Made by a program: the position numbers and the translations under genes | Assembly: GCA_039545295.1 (NCBI GenBank) | Contig: BCIK01000009.1 | Location: 62,001-126,000 of the forward strand | Length of the DNA stretch: 64,000 nt | From: Udeniomyces pyricola | Taxonomy: Eukaryota > Basidiomycota > Tremellomycetes > Cystofilobasidiales > Mrakiaceae | Direction of reading: 5' to 3' | The notes under the pieces: model-generated | Seen by the model: only the letters and a program-made list of their open reading frames with translations | Databases searched by the model: none | Told to the model about the DNA's origin: nothing | In this document: one piece after another, positions 13,524-23,637 of the stretch | How positions within the stretch are numbered: the stretch's first letter is position 1 | How the letters are laid out: each line of letters begins with the position of its first letter

Positions 13524-14613
13524 ATGCCCTTGATCTCGGTCGTACTTGCGCTGATCTTTCTCTGGCCTGCTCCTATCTTGCAATTTCATCTACTTACCTC
13601 ATATTTGGCAACTCCAATCGCATCCCCACCCTCATCAGACCTCACTGAGTCATCCCTTGATGTTATGCTTGTCAACTCCGACCGAATCACAACCGAAACC
13701 ACGTTCATATTTGACTTACAAACCGCTCCTCCACTTGCTACGATCGCAGGTGTACTGATCTTGCGCGAGGAACGTTCTTGATGTGCCTAGAAAGGATGAT
13801 ACATTAGTGTCGCCTCCGTCGTACATACGCTGGCATCTATTTGGATTTGGTTATCATGCATGTCCTGTCGTCATATGACGAGTGAGCTCGTGATGAGACG
13901 CTGAGTAGCTGGAGCTGATAACATGGTCGTGTCTTCTTCCCGCTCGTCACATGGGCGCCGCGCGCTCGACATCTATTGGAATGACTTTTCATCCGATATG
14001 ACAGCTAAGATAGATCTTGCTGGCTTGACAAAGGACGGGATGTCGCTTGTTGTCCTCGCTGATAGCGAGGGAGTGTTCACTCTCACCCACCTCAAGACTC
14101 CTGCTGCTGTCCAGGCGGAGCAGGAGAATCGAGTCGCGATTGCTGATTGATCGTCGTCTTCCTGCTCTTTTTCGGCTCAGATGCTATTGACGTTCTGAAA
14201 GCTGTTTTGTTCGCGCTCATCCTGGTACTATACATGTCTCCCCAGCTCATTTAGCCAGACTATCTCTACTTATAAGCTTTCCATCGTTCCCTCTTCGCAT
14301 CGTATTCTCTGCGTAACAGCTTGTGCCCTTTCTCCCACTTCCCTCTGCCTTTGCCCCGCCTTCGACCTCACCAGCGCCGAGCTTTGACACAAGCGGCACC
14401 ATCCCATTGTCGGCCAACCTGTCCGCCTCAGACCTCCGGGCGCTCGAGAATCAGCTGAAATTGATCGAGCTGGGGGAGAAGGAGGTAGTTGATGCTAGTG
14501 AGGAGGATGGAGAGTTGGAAGAGGTGGAAGAGATTGCGTCCCGGTCTTGCAGGAGCTCTCTTTCCTTCTTCTGTGTTTCTATGGAGCAAGCGATAGGCGG
14601 AAGGATTTTGTAA
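13524..14613 (+). CDS. Possible hypothetical gene, unrecognised and poorly supported
   Basis: Three open frames follow each other on the plus strand: 13524-13781 (N-terminal hydrophobic stretch LISVVLALIFLWP), 13923-14150 (DIYWNDFSSDM, then a beta-rich stretch ending FTLTHLK) and 14323-14613 (a helical, acidic stretch with LRALENQLKLIELGEK). The first two share a frame and could be joined by an intron. I recognise no family, and the pieces could equally be unrelated or the remnant of a decayed gene. No frame on the minus strand here looks better. Confidence 0.22.
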
Positions 14614-15330
14614 TCTGCTTGTAGATTACAGGACCTTCAGTACCGAGCTACGAACCTCGCGTGTTCAGCTTGTATCACTACACGGCGACTCTCCGAGTTC
14701 CTTACGACCGTCCCAAGGAGCCCGGATTAGCTTTTCTCGACAGGTTCAGCCGATTCGGTAAGCTATCATGTCAATCGTACACATGCATTCAATTTAGTCC
14801 TGGATCATCGTCTGTCATAGTAAGGATTTGGATTCGGATATCATGTGCCTTTGAAGCGTCCTCTGTGCTGCATATGGTAGGATGAGAACAATCGAACGAT
14901 CAACGAATATGCAGTTCAGGGAACTACGTACTGTTAGGCCGGCGTACAGTATACAGAGATGTCCGGCCGGTCCAGTGCATTTCATAAGCATGATTGGCAG
15001 GATCAAATATCAAGTTGAATACTAAAGTCGATCAGTACGGTAATTAGTCAAGGTTAGTGACTGACATTAAATCTTCATCTTATATCTTCACGAAGATTCA
15101 ATATTCAATTGATCGAAACCAACCCAAGCTATGCCACATGCATGCATCAATCGACCATCATCATTTATACAGATCCATCCATCCATCCATCCATCCATCC
15201 ATTATCAGCTCATCCCGTCCACCCCCATCACTTCTTCTCTGATATCCCCTCTGTCGCGGAGAACCATATCATCATCCGCGGGTCTCACGCGTCAACGACT
15301 CTTCCACAGCTCCCGCTGCGCCACCTCATC
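14614..15330. promoter_or_regulatory. Intergenic region upstream of the GT90 gene
   Basis: AT-richer than its surroundings, with no convincing coding frame. It carries a seven- to eight-fold ATCC repeat at about 15173-15202, and a CT-rich stretch runs up to the start codon at 15331. Confidence 0.5.
15173..15202 (+). repeat. (ATCC)n microsatellite
   Basis: About seven tandem ATCC units lie about 130 bases upstream of the GT90 start codon, probably in its promoter or leader. Length variation between strains would be expected. Confidence 0.85.
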
Positions 15331-18300
15331 ATGTCAAGGCTCTCTGCGTCTCGAAGGATGATCTTTCTGACTGTCGCCCTGCTTGGACTGTTCGCCACGC
15401 TTGGCATGTTCTCGTACAATCTATCAGATATTGGGCAAGTGATCTGGCTCGCTGGACCAACCTCGACCAAGCTACACCCGATCTCAGAGCTAATGCAAAA
15501 TGCAGAAACAATGTACGTCGGTTACCTCCGCTAACATACCTCTTCGCCAATGACAGCCTGACATGGACTGCCTTCTTTGACTGGCTGATGTCAAATGTGG
15601 AACACATGATGGGTCAATAAGCTGGAAAAATCTTTACGACAGCCAAAGTCGAACCCTCGACCAAGCCGTAGCCAATTACCATAAGGTAGACGTACTGACC
15701 TTTCGCCATTCGCCCAGTTGTATATGGCTTAAGAGGCTGCTGTTTGCTTTTCACTGACATGATCTTTTGGCGCTTTCTCCCAAACATGGTGAACCTTCTC
15801 TCCATCATCAGTCGTATGGACGCAGGCCCCCAGCAGGTTTCGCCCAGTGGTTCAACTACACTCGGTCCGTTGGCTCCCACTTCACAGATGCACCGTACGC
15901 AGTCCTCGAACCGTCGATCAACCTCTTTCGAGGCCTCTCACCCGCCACCATTCAAGAACAGATCCGGCTATATGATCAGCTGAAGAGCCAGAGACAAGAT
16001 CATGGTAAAGAAGCTCTCGCTATATCAGAAGTCTCGATCAAAGCGGGTGGGTGCCATGTTAAAGGAACGAGCTCGACTGAGCACGAGGGAAGTAGGGGGG
16101 GATGGGATTTCTGTCACGTGAGCCACAACATCGCCCGATAATTCTCTCCACCCGAAGGGCCGTGCTTGGTTCGCCAACTGACTTCGATGACACTGCCGGG
16201 ATATATGGGTCAGGCCATCAAAGACATCGTTCAGTTTCTTCCCGATATTCCTAGTTTCCTCTACTCGAGCGAAGGTGAACCGCCCATCCTTACCTATACA
16301 AATGTCTGACTACACCAGACTGACTGATAGCCATTGTTGCCTATACATCTTTCGTCAGATTATGGAATGCTTACCATCCCATACGAAGAACAAATTGCCC
16401 TATCACACCGACATCCGGAACAACGCAGTAAGGCGTCACACATCGGCCTATTTTCGTTTTCCAGATGTAGCTGTTGATGTTTTTATACTTCAATCTTTAC
16501 TGGCTCTTGCTGTGTATGTGCGGTGTTTCCTTTGCATCCTTTCTTTCTTTTTTTCTTTCTTTTTCCACCGAACAGTTCCGCCTGGCAATTATACACCTCT
16601 TGACCCCTATTTCCCGCCGCCTTCTCCCTCGACCCAACGCATCAATCTCCTAGAACACTCCCTCGAAACTCCCTACCTTGCCATGTCTCAGACATGTGCT
16701 CCGTCAGCTCCTGCTAGACTGTACAATATCGACATCAGCACTGATACTGTCCGATGGCCATCCGTTTTGGCCACGTATGCACTGAGCCAGAACCAAGGGG
16801 GATTTGTTCATGATTATGCACGTCAATCGGACTCTTGTTTAAATCCTGATCTCCGCTGGACCCATTCGGCATATCTGCAAAGCTCCAATAATAGTCGCAT
16901 CAGTGAGTAAGGTCGTCATCTTAGCCTCCGATGGGCATCTGTCTTGAACGAAATGTTGCTGACAGTTTGATGTTTTTTGCCTTTGTCAGTCGAGCCGAAC
17001 ACGCGTATTCCCGGGCCGATCCGGGTCTTGGCTCCGGTCTTTTCTCACAGGTCAGTGTAAAGGAAGATGCAATCCTGTTGCGCACTCGATTTGACCCGTA
17101 TTAACCATCGCGCCATTCGGGTGAACTAGCAAGCTTTCCTCGCAGGTACCGACCCGGCTTACGGTCGCTCGTAGCGGCTGGCTGGCTGCGTTTCGTACCT
17201 TTATCGGATGCCGCATTGACTCTTTCCAAATCATATGTGCCATCTACAGAGCGACTTCTTGATTCCTCCTCTCCATCAAGAAAGGATTGAAACTCAATGG
17301 GATCCGGTGCCTTGGATCTACAAACGGCCCGGATTCACTTGGAGGGGGACCTTTACTGGTCTTGCAGACGTCTCGAGCCTAGTCAAGGGTGGAGATTGGC
17401 AACGAAGTGTGGAATCTTTTTATCTGCCGGCCTCCAAATCCTAAAGGACGTGAACTCGACCGACTGATCGTGTCGATATGTATACTTACATATTTTGTTT
17501 GATATCTCCTTTTCCTCTTTCTTCGTCTTGTTCTGCTCATAGCGGAGCGTGCTCGCCTTCACTTTACGTGCAACAACGCGTCCGATGGCCCGATGGACTA
17601 CGTTTGGGCGGATGTTGACGATAACATTCAGACTGGCCAGATGAGTCGAGCTGCCTTTGTGGCTGGCCGCTACGAGTTAATTATTACCTTGCATTAATTT
17701 GCCTCACTGCTTGGCTCGAAGTTGACGATTTATCTCCAAAACAAGGAGACGCTGAAACCTTGACTGTTCTTTCAGTTGTGGCATCTCCTTCTTCAGACAT
17801 CCAGAAATCGAGGAATCATTCTTTCAGGGAAAGCTCGATCGAGTAGCCCCTTTTGCGGGATATGATGTCTACAAGTTTATCGGTGATGTCGATGGTACGT
17901 TGGCGCCTTAGCTTGATCGCCTATGATGTATACAATTCTGTAGGCCTAGCGTTGATAATAATGCGTGTCTGTTAGGCGACGGCGCGAGTGGTCGCTTTCG
18001 CAACTTATTACTTTCGGGCTCTGTGGTGCTCAAGGTACGTCGTTCATAACAATTTTTGGCCTGCATACCTGTCTATGATATACTCACTGCTCGACCAATT
18101 CCATCCAAAGACAACCGCCTTTCCAGAATGGTTTTCCTCGCATCTTATCCCTTGGTATCACTTCGTCCCGATGCGGTGGGTGTTCTCGTCCTGCCTTGCC
18201 TGGCTTCAACGTTGACAATGACCAAATCAAACGACCGCTAGATATATTGACGACATCCTCTTTCAGGGACGACTTTTCCGATCTCGCCAATATCATTGCC

Positions 18301-18561
18301 TTCTATGCCGGGGACGGCATACGCGCCCGAACGCACGATCGAGCCGCACAGAAGATTGCGGAGCAAGGCGAGGCATTCGCTCGAAATCATTGGCGACCGT
18401 AGGTTGTGTATCGCTTGCGTCTCACTTCGATTCAGATGGATGCTGACCAGTCCCTTTTCGTCGCCTGGTGTAGTGAAGACAAAGCGGCGTACGTGTGGCG
18501 ACTGTTGCTGGAGTACAAGCGGTTGCATGCCGAACCGGGTGAGGGGGACTTCATGGCTTGA
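15331..18561 (+). CDS. GT90 family (CAP10-type) glycosyltransferase, type II membrane protein
   Basis: Golgi-type glycosyltransferase of the CAP10/GT90 family, whose characterised members include fungal xylosyltransferase-related proteins and animal POGLUT. The start gives a short cytosolic tail and one signal anchor (MIFLTVALLGLFATLGMFSY). The stem region reads HPISELMQNAET, then WKNLYDSQSRTLDQAVANYH and RYGRRPPAGFAQWFNYT, the common N-terminal block of basidiomycete CAP10 proteins. The catalytic half has SDFLIPPLHQERIE, PGFTWRGTFTG, DVDGDGASGRFRNLLLSGSV, VLKTTAFPEWFSSHLIPWYH, DLANIIAFYAGDG and NHWRPEDKAAYVWRLLLEYK. Roughly ten introns interrupt it. The stop is at 18559-18561. Donor sugar and acceptor cannot be told. 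Known relatives act on capsule or cell-wall and glycolipid glycans. Confidence 0.88.
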
Positions 18562-19286
18562 GTATGCTTGGAATGGTACTTGGAACATGTATATGTATGG
18601 TCGTAGCCGGAATTTCGAGGTGGCTAATGTACAAACCCCCGCGGTACGCACTAGTGGTAAATAGGCGAAGAGACTATATACTGTATTGAGAGACTGCAGC
18701 TGCATCGATCATGCGTGAAGGAGCAAGATCATGTGTGTATATATGATATATAAATTTACATACCCTAATGGCTCATATCTCGCATTATACTGCGCGTATT
18801 CATGGTATGATAATTTTCCTATGCTTAGAAAGTATACATGTTCGATCGCCAAGCTTTCCAGTTTTGTAGCTGCCAAATTGACCGAGTTTCGTAAAGTGGC
18901 TCCCAGCAATCCTGGATACACTTCCTGGCGATCCTGGTAACGGAGGGGAGCCATCCTAAATAGGGTCTTGCACAGATCCTCACGCGGCAGGTTGGCGCGG
19001 TCACGGATCCGCGCCTTGAATCTCGTCACGGTCAAGAGCTCGGCATGGGTTCGACGATTCAAACGTCCAGCGTCTAATTAATATCCAATATCCAATATCC
19101 AATGCCCAATGCCCAACGTTCAACGTTCAACGACCCCAACAACCATCGTATTGACCATCACCGGCCTTTCCACAGTCTTCCACATCGTCGTTCTTCTCCT
19201 GGTGTAATCATCTGCTTCACTACCCGCTCTAGCTTGAGCTGAACCGCTTACTTTCACCACTGCTTGATTCGTCTGTCGTCGCCGTC
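18562..19286. promoter_or_regulatory. Intergenic region between the GT90 and ENT genes
   Basis: Holds the GT90 3' end and the promoter of the nucleoside transporter gene. The notable element is a seven-unit heptamer array at 19081-19129. A minus-strand open frame at 18709-19062 shows no family resemblance and is not annotated. Confidence 0.5.
19081..19129 (+). repeat. Stepwise heptamer tandem array (7 x 7 bases)
   Basis: The 49 bases split exactly into seven heptamers: ATATCCA three times, ATGCCCA twice, ACGTTCA twice, followed by a partial ACG. All fit the consensus AYRYYCA, and identical copies are grouped. It ends about 157 bases before the ENT start codon. Confidence 0.92.
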
Positions 19287-21183
19287 ATGTCTTCCCACCC
19301 AGCGACAACAGCATCCACCTCCCGCTATGCACCCATTGCATCTATCCCGGACGACACCGATGGTCACCACATCAGCCAATATCCACCCCTACCTCATGAT
19401 CGCCCTCTTCTTCCCTTCCACCTTCTAGGAGCAGCCATTCTCCTCCCCTGGAATGTTCTCCTCTTGACCTTCCCGCATTTCACCTCACTGCTCCCGCCTT
19501 CGTCTTCGCTCAGGTCCACGCTGCCTTCTTCGCTCTCCTTACTGGCGACGACTGTCAACTTCCTCTCGCTCGCTTGGATCACGTTCAAAAAGCCTCCACC
19601 GCCGGCAGGACGTCAGGATTCGGCTGATCCGAGCGGACAGATCCGGGGTAGCATCTTGGCGTTAATCGGATTACAGATTGTCATGCTTATCGGGGTCCTC
19701 GGCTCGGGAGGCCAGGTTGCTGAGGAAGGAGGAAGCGTCATCTTTGTTGGGCTAGCCACATGGGCGATAGCTAGTATGGTCGTTGGTAGTGTACTACAAG
19801 TAGGAGTTATGCAGCTCGCGTCGTGAGTAGACGACCCCCCCCCTTCCCCCCAACTGTGCACTCCACCGACTGCGGAGATGGCGTTTGAAACCCGGAACAA
19901 CTTGGATACGGTGTACTGTGTAGAGCTGACGCATGACTTTATGTCCTCGCACACAGTCTTTACGGACCGGGTCAAGTTGGAGCGACTATGTCTGGTCAAG
20001 GAGCGATCGCTGTTCTTCTCTCGACAATCCAAGTCTTTTCTGCCTGGCTTTCGTCGCGGTCAAAGAGCGGGGAATCTGACGATGCCTCGACGTCTTCGAC
20101 CAGCATTTTCATTCTGTCCGGTCTAGCGTTTTTGATCGGTGCGTGAATCGGTTAGTTGGTTGATACAACGATGGACTTCAGTGGTTGACTGTCATTACCG
20201 CCTCTCGCTCGTCTTCCCGATAATCACAGCGGTCATCTTCGTCTTCCGACATCTGACCACTTCTCCGTCACACGTTCAAGCGCTATTACCTCCTTCATCT
20301 GCTTCCTCCTCTACGGCCTCGTCCTCTCGTTCTTCCTCTACCTCCCTACCTCTCGCCCATTTACCTCTCTCCACGGCTACCTTCAATAAATCCAATCCGG
20401 CGCTATCCATCTTTACCCTCAATTCGCAGCTAAATATTGCCATCTTTGTCGTGTATCTTGTTTCACTCTCCGTCTTTCCCGCCGTAACATCGACGATCCT
20501 GCCGGTGGATTCGACGATAGCGTTGCCTTGGTGGAAGGCGACGACTCTATGGATACCAATCGGTTTCTGGTTTTTCAACTGTTAGTCTATTTCTCATCTG
20601 GTTGGCCTGATCCGGTGGCGATTGTGCTAACATCCCTCTCATATCCTCTCGTTCTCCTTTTCATCCACACGGAACTCAGTTGGAGACTTTGCCGGTCGAT
20701 CTTTCCCGGTGATCTACACTCTTTCATCGCAAACCGCTCTGTTTGTGCTTTCACTCGCAAGAATCGCGTTCGTCCCCTTCTTTCTCGCTTGCAACACCTC
20801 GACCAGTCCCCTTGCGACAGGATCGATACTCAAAGAGAGTGGTGCCGCAAGTCGTTTGTGGATTGGTGATGCGGGATTCCTCTTTGGGATGCTTGCTCTG
20901 GGTCTGTCGAACGGGTACATCTCCTCATGCGGGATGATTACCGCCTCGACGCCAATTCTTAATTCCCGGATATCCATGAATGACCGAGAACTAGCTGGTA
21001 CGGTGGTAAGTGTCAAATCATTCTTTCATCTTTCTCTTTAGATGAATCAGAAGCCAAGAGAGATCCAGGCGTTGACAGCAGTCTGTGTTTTGCATGGATG
21101 GGGCCGTACAGGCTGTGTTTTGTTTGGTCGCGGGCTTGGTGGCTGGGAGTGGCATGTCGTTCGTGGTGGTGTCGTTGGTCTAG
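19287..21183 (+). CDS. Equilibrative nucleoside transporter (ENT/SLC29, Fun26-like)
   Basis: Multi-pass transporter for nucleosides and nucleobases, with yeast Fun26 on the vacuole as nearest functional model. Exon 1 (19287 to about 19822) has a polar N-terminus, then the ENT motif AAILLPWNVLLLTF of TM1 and further hydrophobic spans. Exon 2 (from about 19958) carries YGPGQVGATMSGQGAIAVLL, matching the conserved MSGQG segment of TM5. Later exons give a central Ser-rich loop, FPAVTSTILPVDS, then FN|VGDFAGRSFPVIYTLSS across an intron (the conserved N-x-GD-x-GR block), and LALGLSNGYISSCGM. The last exon, entered with GCT GTG after an intron from 21007, adds the eleventh span and stops at 21181-21183. 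The length of about 500 residues fits the family. Confidence 0.87.
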
Positions 21184-21258
21184 GAGACTCGTGTTTCATA
21201 TTGTTCGATTGACTTGTTCATATCGATAGATGTATAAATTGTCCCCCCCCCCCTTCTT

Positions 21259-21278
21259 TCGAGATCTCAAGATCTCGA
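21259..21278. repeat. Short perfect inverted repeat
   Basis: Nine-base arms (TCGAGATCT and AGATCTCGA) are separated by CA. The element lies about 75 bases past the nucleoside transporter stop and just after a C11 run. A role in 3' end formation is possible, but AT/GC-balanced palindromes also occur by chance. Confidence 0.75.
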
Positions 21279-22561
21279 GGCCCAAGACGCTGAGGCCTGA
21301 GGTTCTGCAAGCTTCGACTTGATCGAGATTGATAACCTCAACGTGTATACGTGATGTGACAGGGGTATCATGCTGATGAGATGGTAAGGGGTTAATCTCA
21401 TTTTCGACGGGCAATCTGCCGAGCCCCTAATAGGTGCGGCCGGCCAACGGCCATAGACGGCGCTCATGCGGGATGGTGAAGAGCCGGCCGGGTCGAGTTG
21501 AGAATTAGTGTTAAGTAGGGTGGAGAAACATGATGAGGAAGGTACGATTTCAGTTGGTCGAACTGTGAACCATTAATCAGGGGTTCGAGCGCTGGGCAGT
21601 AGATCTATTTGTTTATGACGGATCACTGGGTACAACTGGGCAGTAGAAGTTCCGGGCCTAAGTAGCACTGAGTTGCAGACGCGACCTGTGGAGACGTGGT
21701 AAAGTCGCGTTCGTGCGTACGCGTCGACTGTGGATTGACATGTCGACGCGTCGCGCGCGCGTTGGTCGCGCCGGATGAAGCCGAGGGAAGAGGTCGGAGA
21801 GGGGCCTGGCGACAGGTCGAACGTCTCGGGCCCCCTCGACAGATCGACGTCTCCTATCGATGTGCTCGCGCAGGGGATTGATTCTTGATGCGTCATGCTG
21901 ACCTCTCTACCCCCTCTGCATGTCGACCCTGAGCCATATACAAGAGACCCCTTGGGAGCAGTCAACCATCATCCCCTCCTGTAGCACTCATCATCCGATC
22001 TTTGCATTGCCAGCCGAGCTGCCAGAATCGCAAGAGACATCATCCTTATTCACGACGCCGGACGCCTAGCTCAATCAATCTCTCAACCTAACCTGCCTTC
22101 GCTCGTCTACTCGCCTTTTTCTATTTCCTCGACGACAGTAGTGATACTCCCCTTCCCCCTCTCTCGTTTTCTCTTCCACTCGCCGGTCACCTCGCTCAAC
22201 GTGCGTTTCCTCTTTTCCCACGCACGATCTTCCCACCACCCATTCACGGCCGGCCTCTGAATTGCAGACTCAAACCACCATCGTCCCACGTCTCTCCCAT
22301 CATAACGTACAGCTGTCGTTCAGTGGCCTCACTCTATACGTACACCATCACCGTCGACACTCTCACCACATCTCCTCTCGGCTCGCCTCGCCCTGCACAT
22401 ATCGTCGAGCGTACGCTTAACCAGTCCGGTTTGCTCGCTCGGACCTCGAAATCGATCGAAGCAGCAAGCTCGATAGGTCGACTCTAGTTAAAGTGTGAGT
22501 TGAAACGTTTTCTGTTCGGTCGTTACTGGAAGAGTCGGCTAGCTGGGTTGATCACCCACTG

Positions 22562-22601
22562 TATATGCATGTACATATACATGCATATATATATATATAT
22601 A
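22562..22601. repeat. Long palindrome joined to a (TA)n run
   Basis: Perfect 12-base arms (22562-22573 and 22578-22589) flank a CATA spacer, and the right arm merges into a (TA)n tract to about 22601. This could extrude as a cruciform, or fold as a hairpin in the leader RNA of the downstream transcription factor. Confidence 0.8.
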
Positions 22602-23570
22602 CGTGCATGATGAGTAGGAGGACAGCACTGTCCCGCAGCGCCGGTTGAGATCTGAGATTGGCGTGCCTGGCTTGGGCTCTCGCTCATCGAACTCGCTGGC
22701 TTGCGGATTCCAAGAGGGCCCGGCGTCTCTCTTTCTTTCTCTCTTTCGCCCGCTCTGTCGTTTCCACCAACGCCTCCGTCCTCGCTCCAGTCGACCATAC
22801 ACATCCATCCTCCTCGCCTCCATCATCGCTCAATATTCAATGTCCTATCCATTCATCCAAAGCTACTCATCCACAGCGCCATCCCACCAGCCTGACCAGC
22901 TCGCCCGCGTCTGAAAAGAGCATCATGCTCACATTGCGGTCCGCATTGGGATGACGACCGAGCCTCCGATCAGGCCCGCCAGCCGGACTCACACTCGCGG
23001 GCAAAAGGGCCCGGACGAGATGTTGTTGTTTTCTTAAGTGTTGATCTGAACCACATGAATGTCGACCTCATCGACAAGAAAGACGGCACGGCCTCTCCCC
23101 GTCTCAATACCGACGAGCAATCAAGCCTGCTCTTGCTCTCTCTCTCTTTCTCTTTCTAGCTTTCTTCTATTCTCCTTCCTCTCTCGACGTCCTTCTTCCT
23201 CCCGCTCTCCTCTTCGACGACGACGACCCCATTGCTCCCTCCACCCTTGGACTTTTATCCCTACCAAGCATCATTTCAATCTGCCTTCCATCGGCAGTCG
23301 CTGACTCAGCCTTCGTCTACCCTCCGACTCTGCCTTCCTCGTTCAAAGAGCCGGCCTCTTTCCCGTTATCTTCTGTCTCAGTGCCCGTCTGTTGCTCACC
23401 CATCTCTCGATCGTTCGTCAAACACCCGCTCAAGCCAATCACCTCTATTGTGCGACCATAGATGAGATGCTGACATCCCTTGCCTGGCTTACGTCTTCTC
23501 TTCCTGCTGCGTGAACCAGACTTCCTTCTATAGTCCTACAAAACCAACCGTTGCTCTCTTTCTCCCCTAC

Positions 23571-23582
23571 NCCCCCCCCCCC
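23571..23582. other. Ambiguous base next to a poly-C run
   Basis: One N at 23571 precedes eleven C residues. This is probably a homopolymer sequencing or consensus problem in the leader just upstream of the chosen start codon. The true C-run length and frame are uncertain here. Confidence 0.9.
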
Positions 23583-23637
23583 TTCCATCTTCACGTTGAC
23601 CTTGCTCCTCAACGCCACAGCTCCTCGCTTAGAAATC

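Larger units (their letters stand above)
21184..23637. promoter_or_regulatory. Long non-coding stretch and probable leader of the zinc-finger gene
   Basis: About 2.45 kb without a recognisable protein. From about 22000 to 23637 the plus strand is strongly pyrimidine-rich with several short ATG-started frames (for example near 22840 and 23059), as expected of a long 5' leader, possibly with introns and upstream open frames. It includes a C11 run at 21243-21253, an 18-base-arm-total palindrome at 21259-21278, a 28-base palindrome at 22562-22589 followed by (TA)n, and one ambiguous base at 23571 beside a C run. Confidence 0.45.

Noticed and set aside
18709..19062. 117-residue minus-strand open frame between the GT90 and nucleoside transporter genes
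   Set aside because: No family resemblance, no splice or context support, and an AT-rich C-terminal part. Probably chance.
19081..19129. CRISPR-like or telomere-like array
   Set aside because: Units are seven bases with no spacers, and the unit differs from known telomere repeats. This is a small tandem repeat in a eukaryotic promoter.
15331..21183. Capsule or secondary-metabolism cluster around the CAP10-type gene
   Set aside because: Only one glycosyltransferase is present. Its neighbours are a C2 protein and a nucleoside transporter, so no cluster logic is visible.
21580..21610. tRNA-like T-loop string GGTTCGAGC
   Set aside because: The flanking five-base stem does not pair, and no anticodon or D arm could be built around it.
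21573..21965. 130-residue minus-strand open frame
   Set aside because: Composition-driven CpG-rich frame with no recognisable domain.
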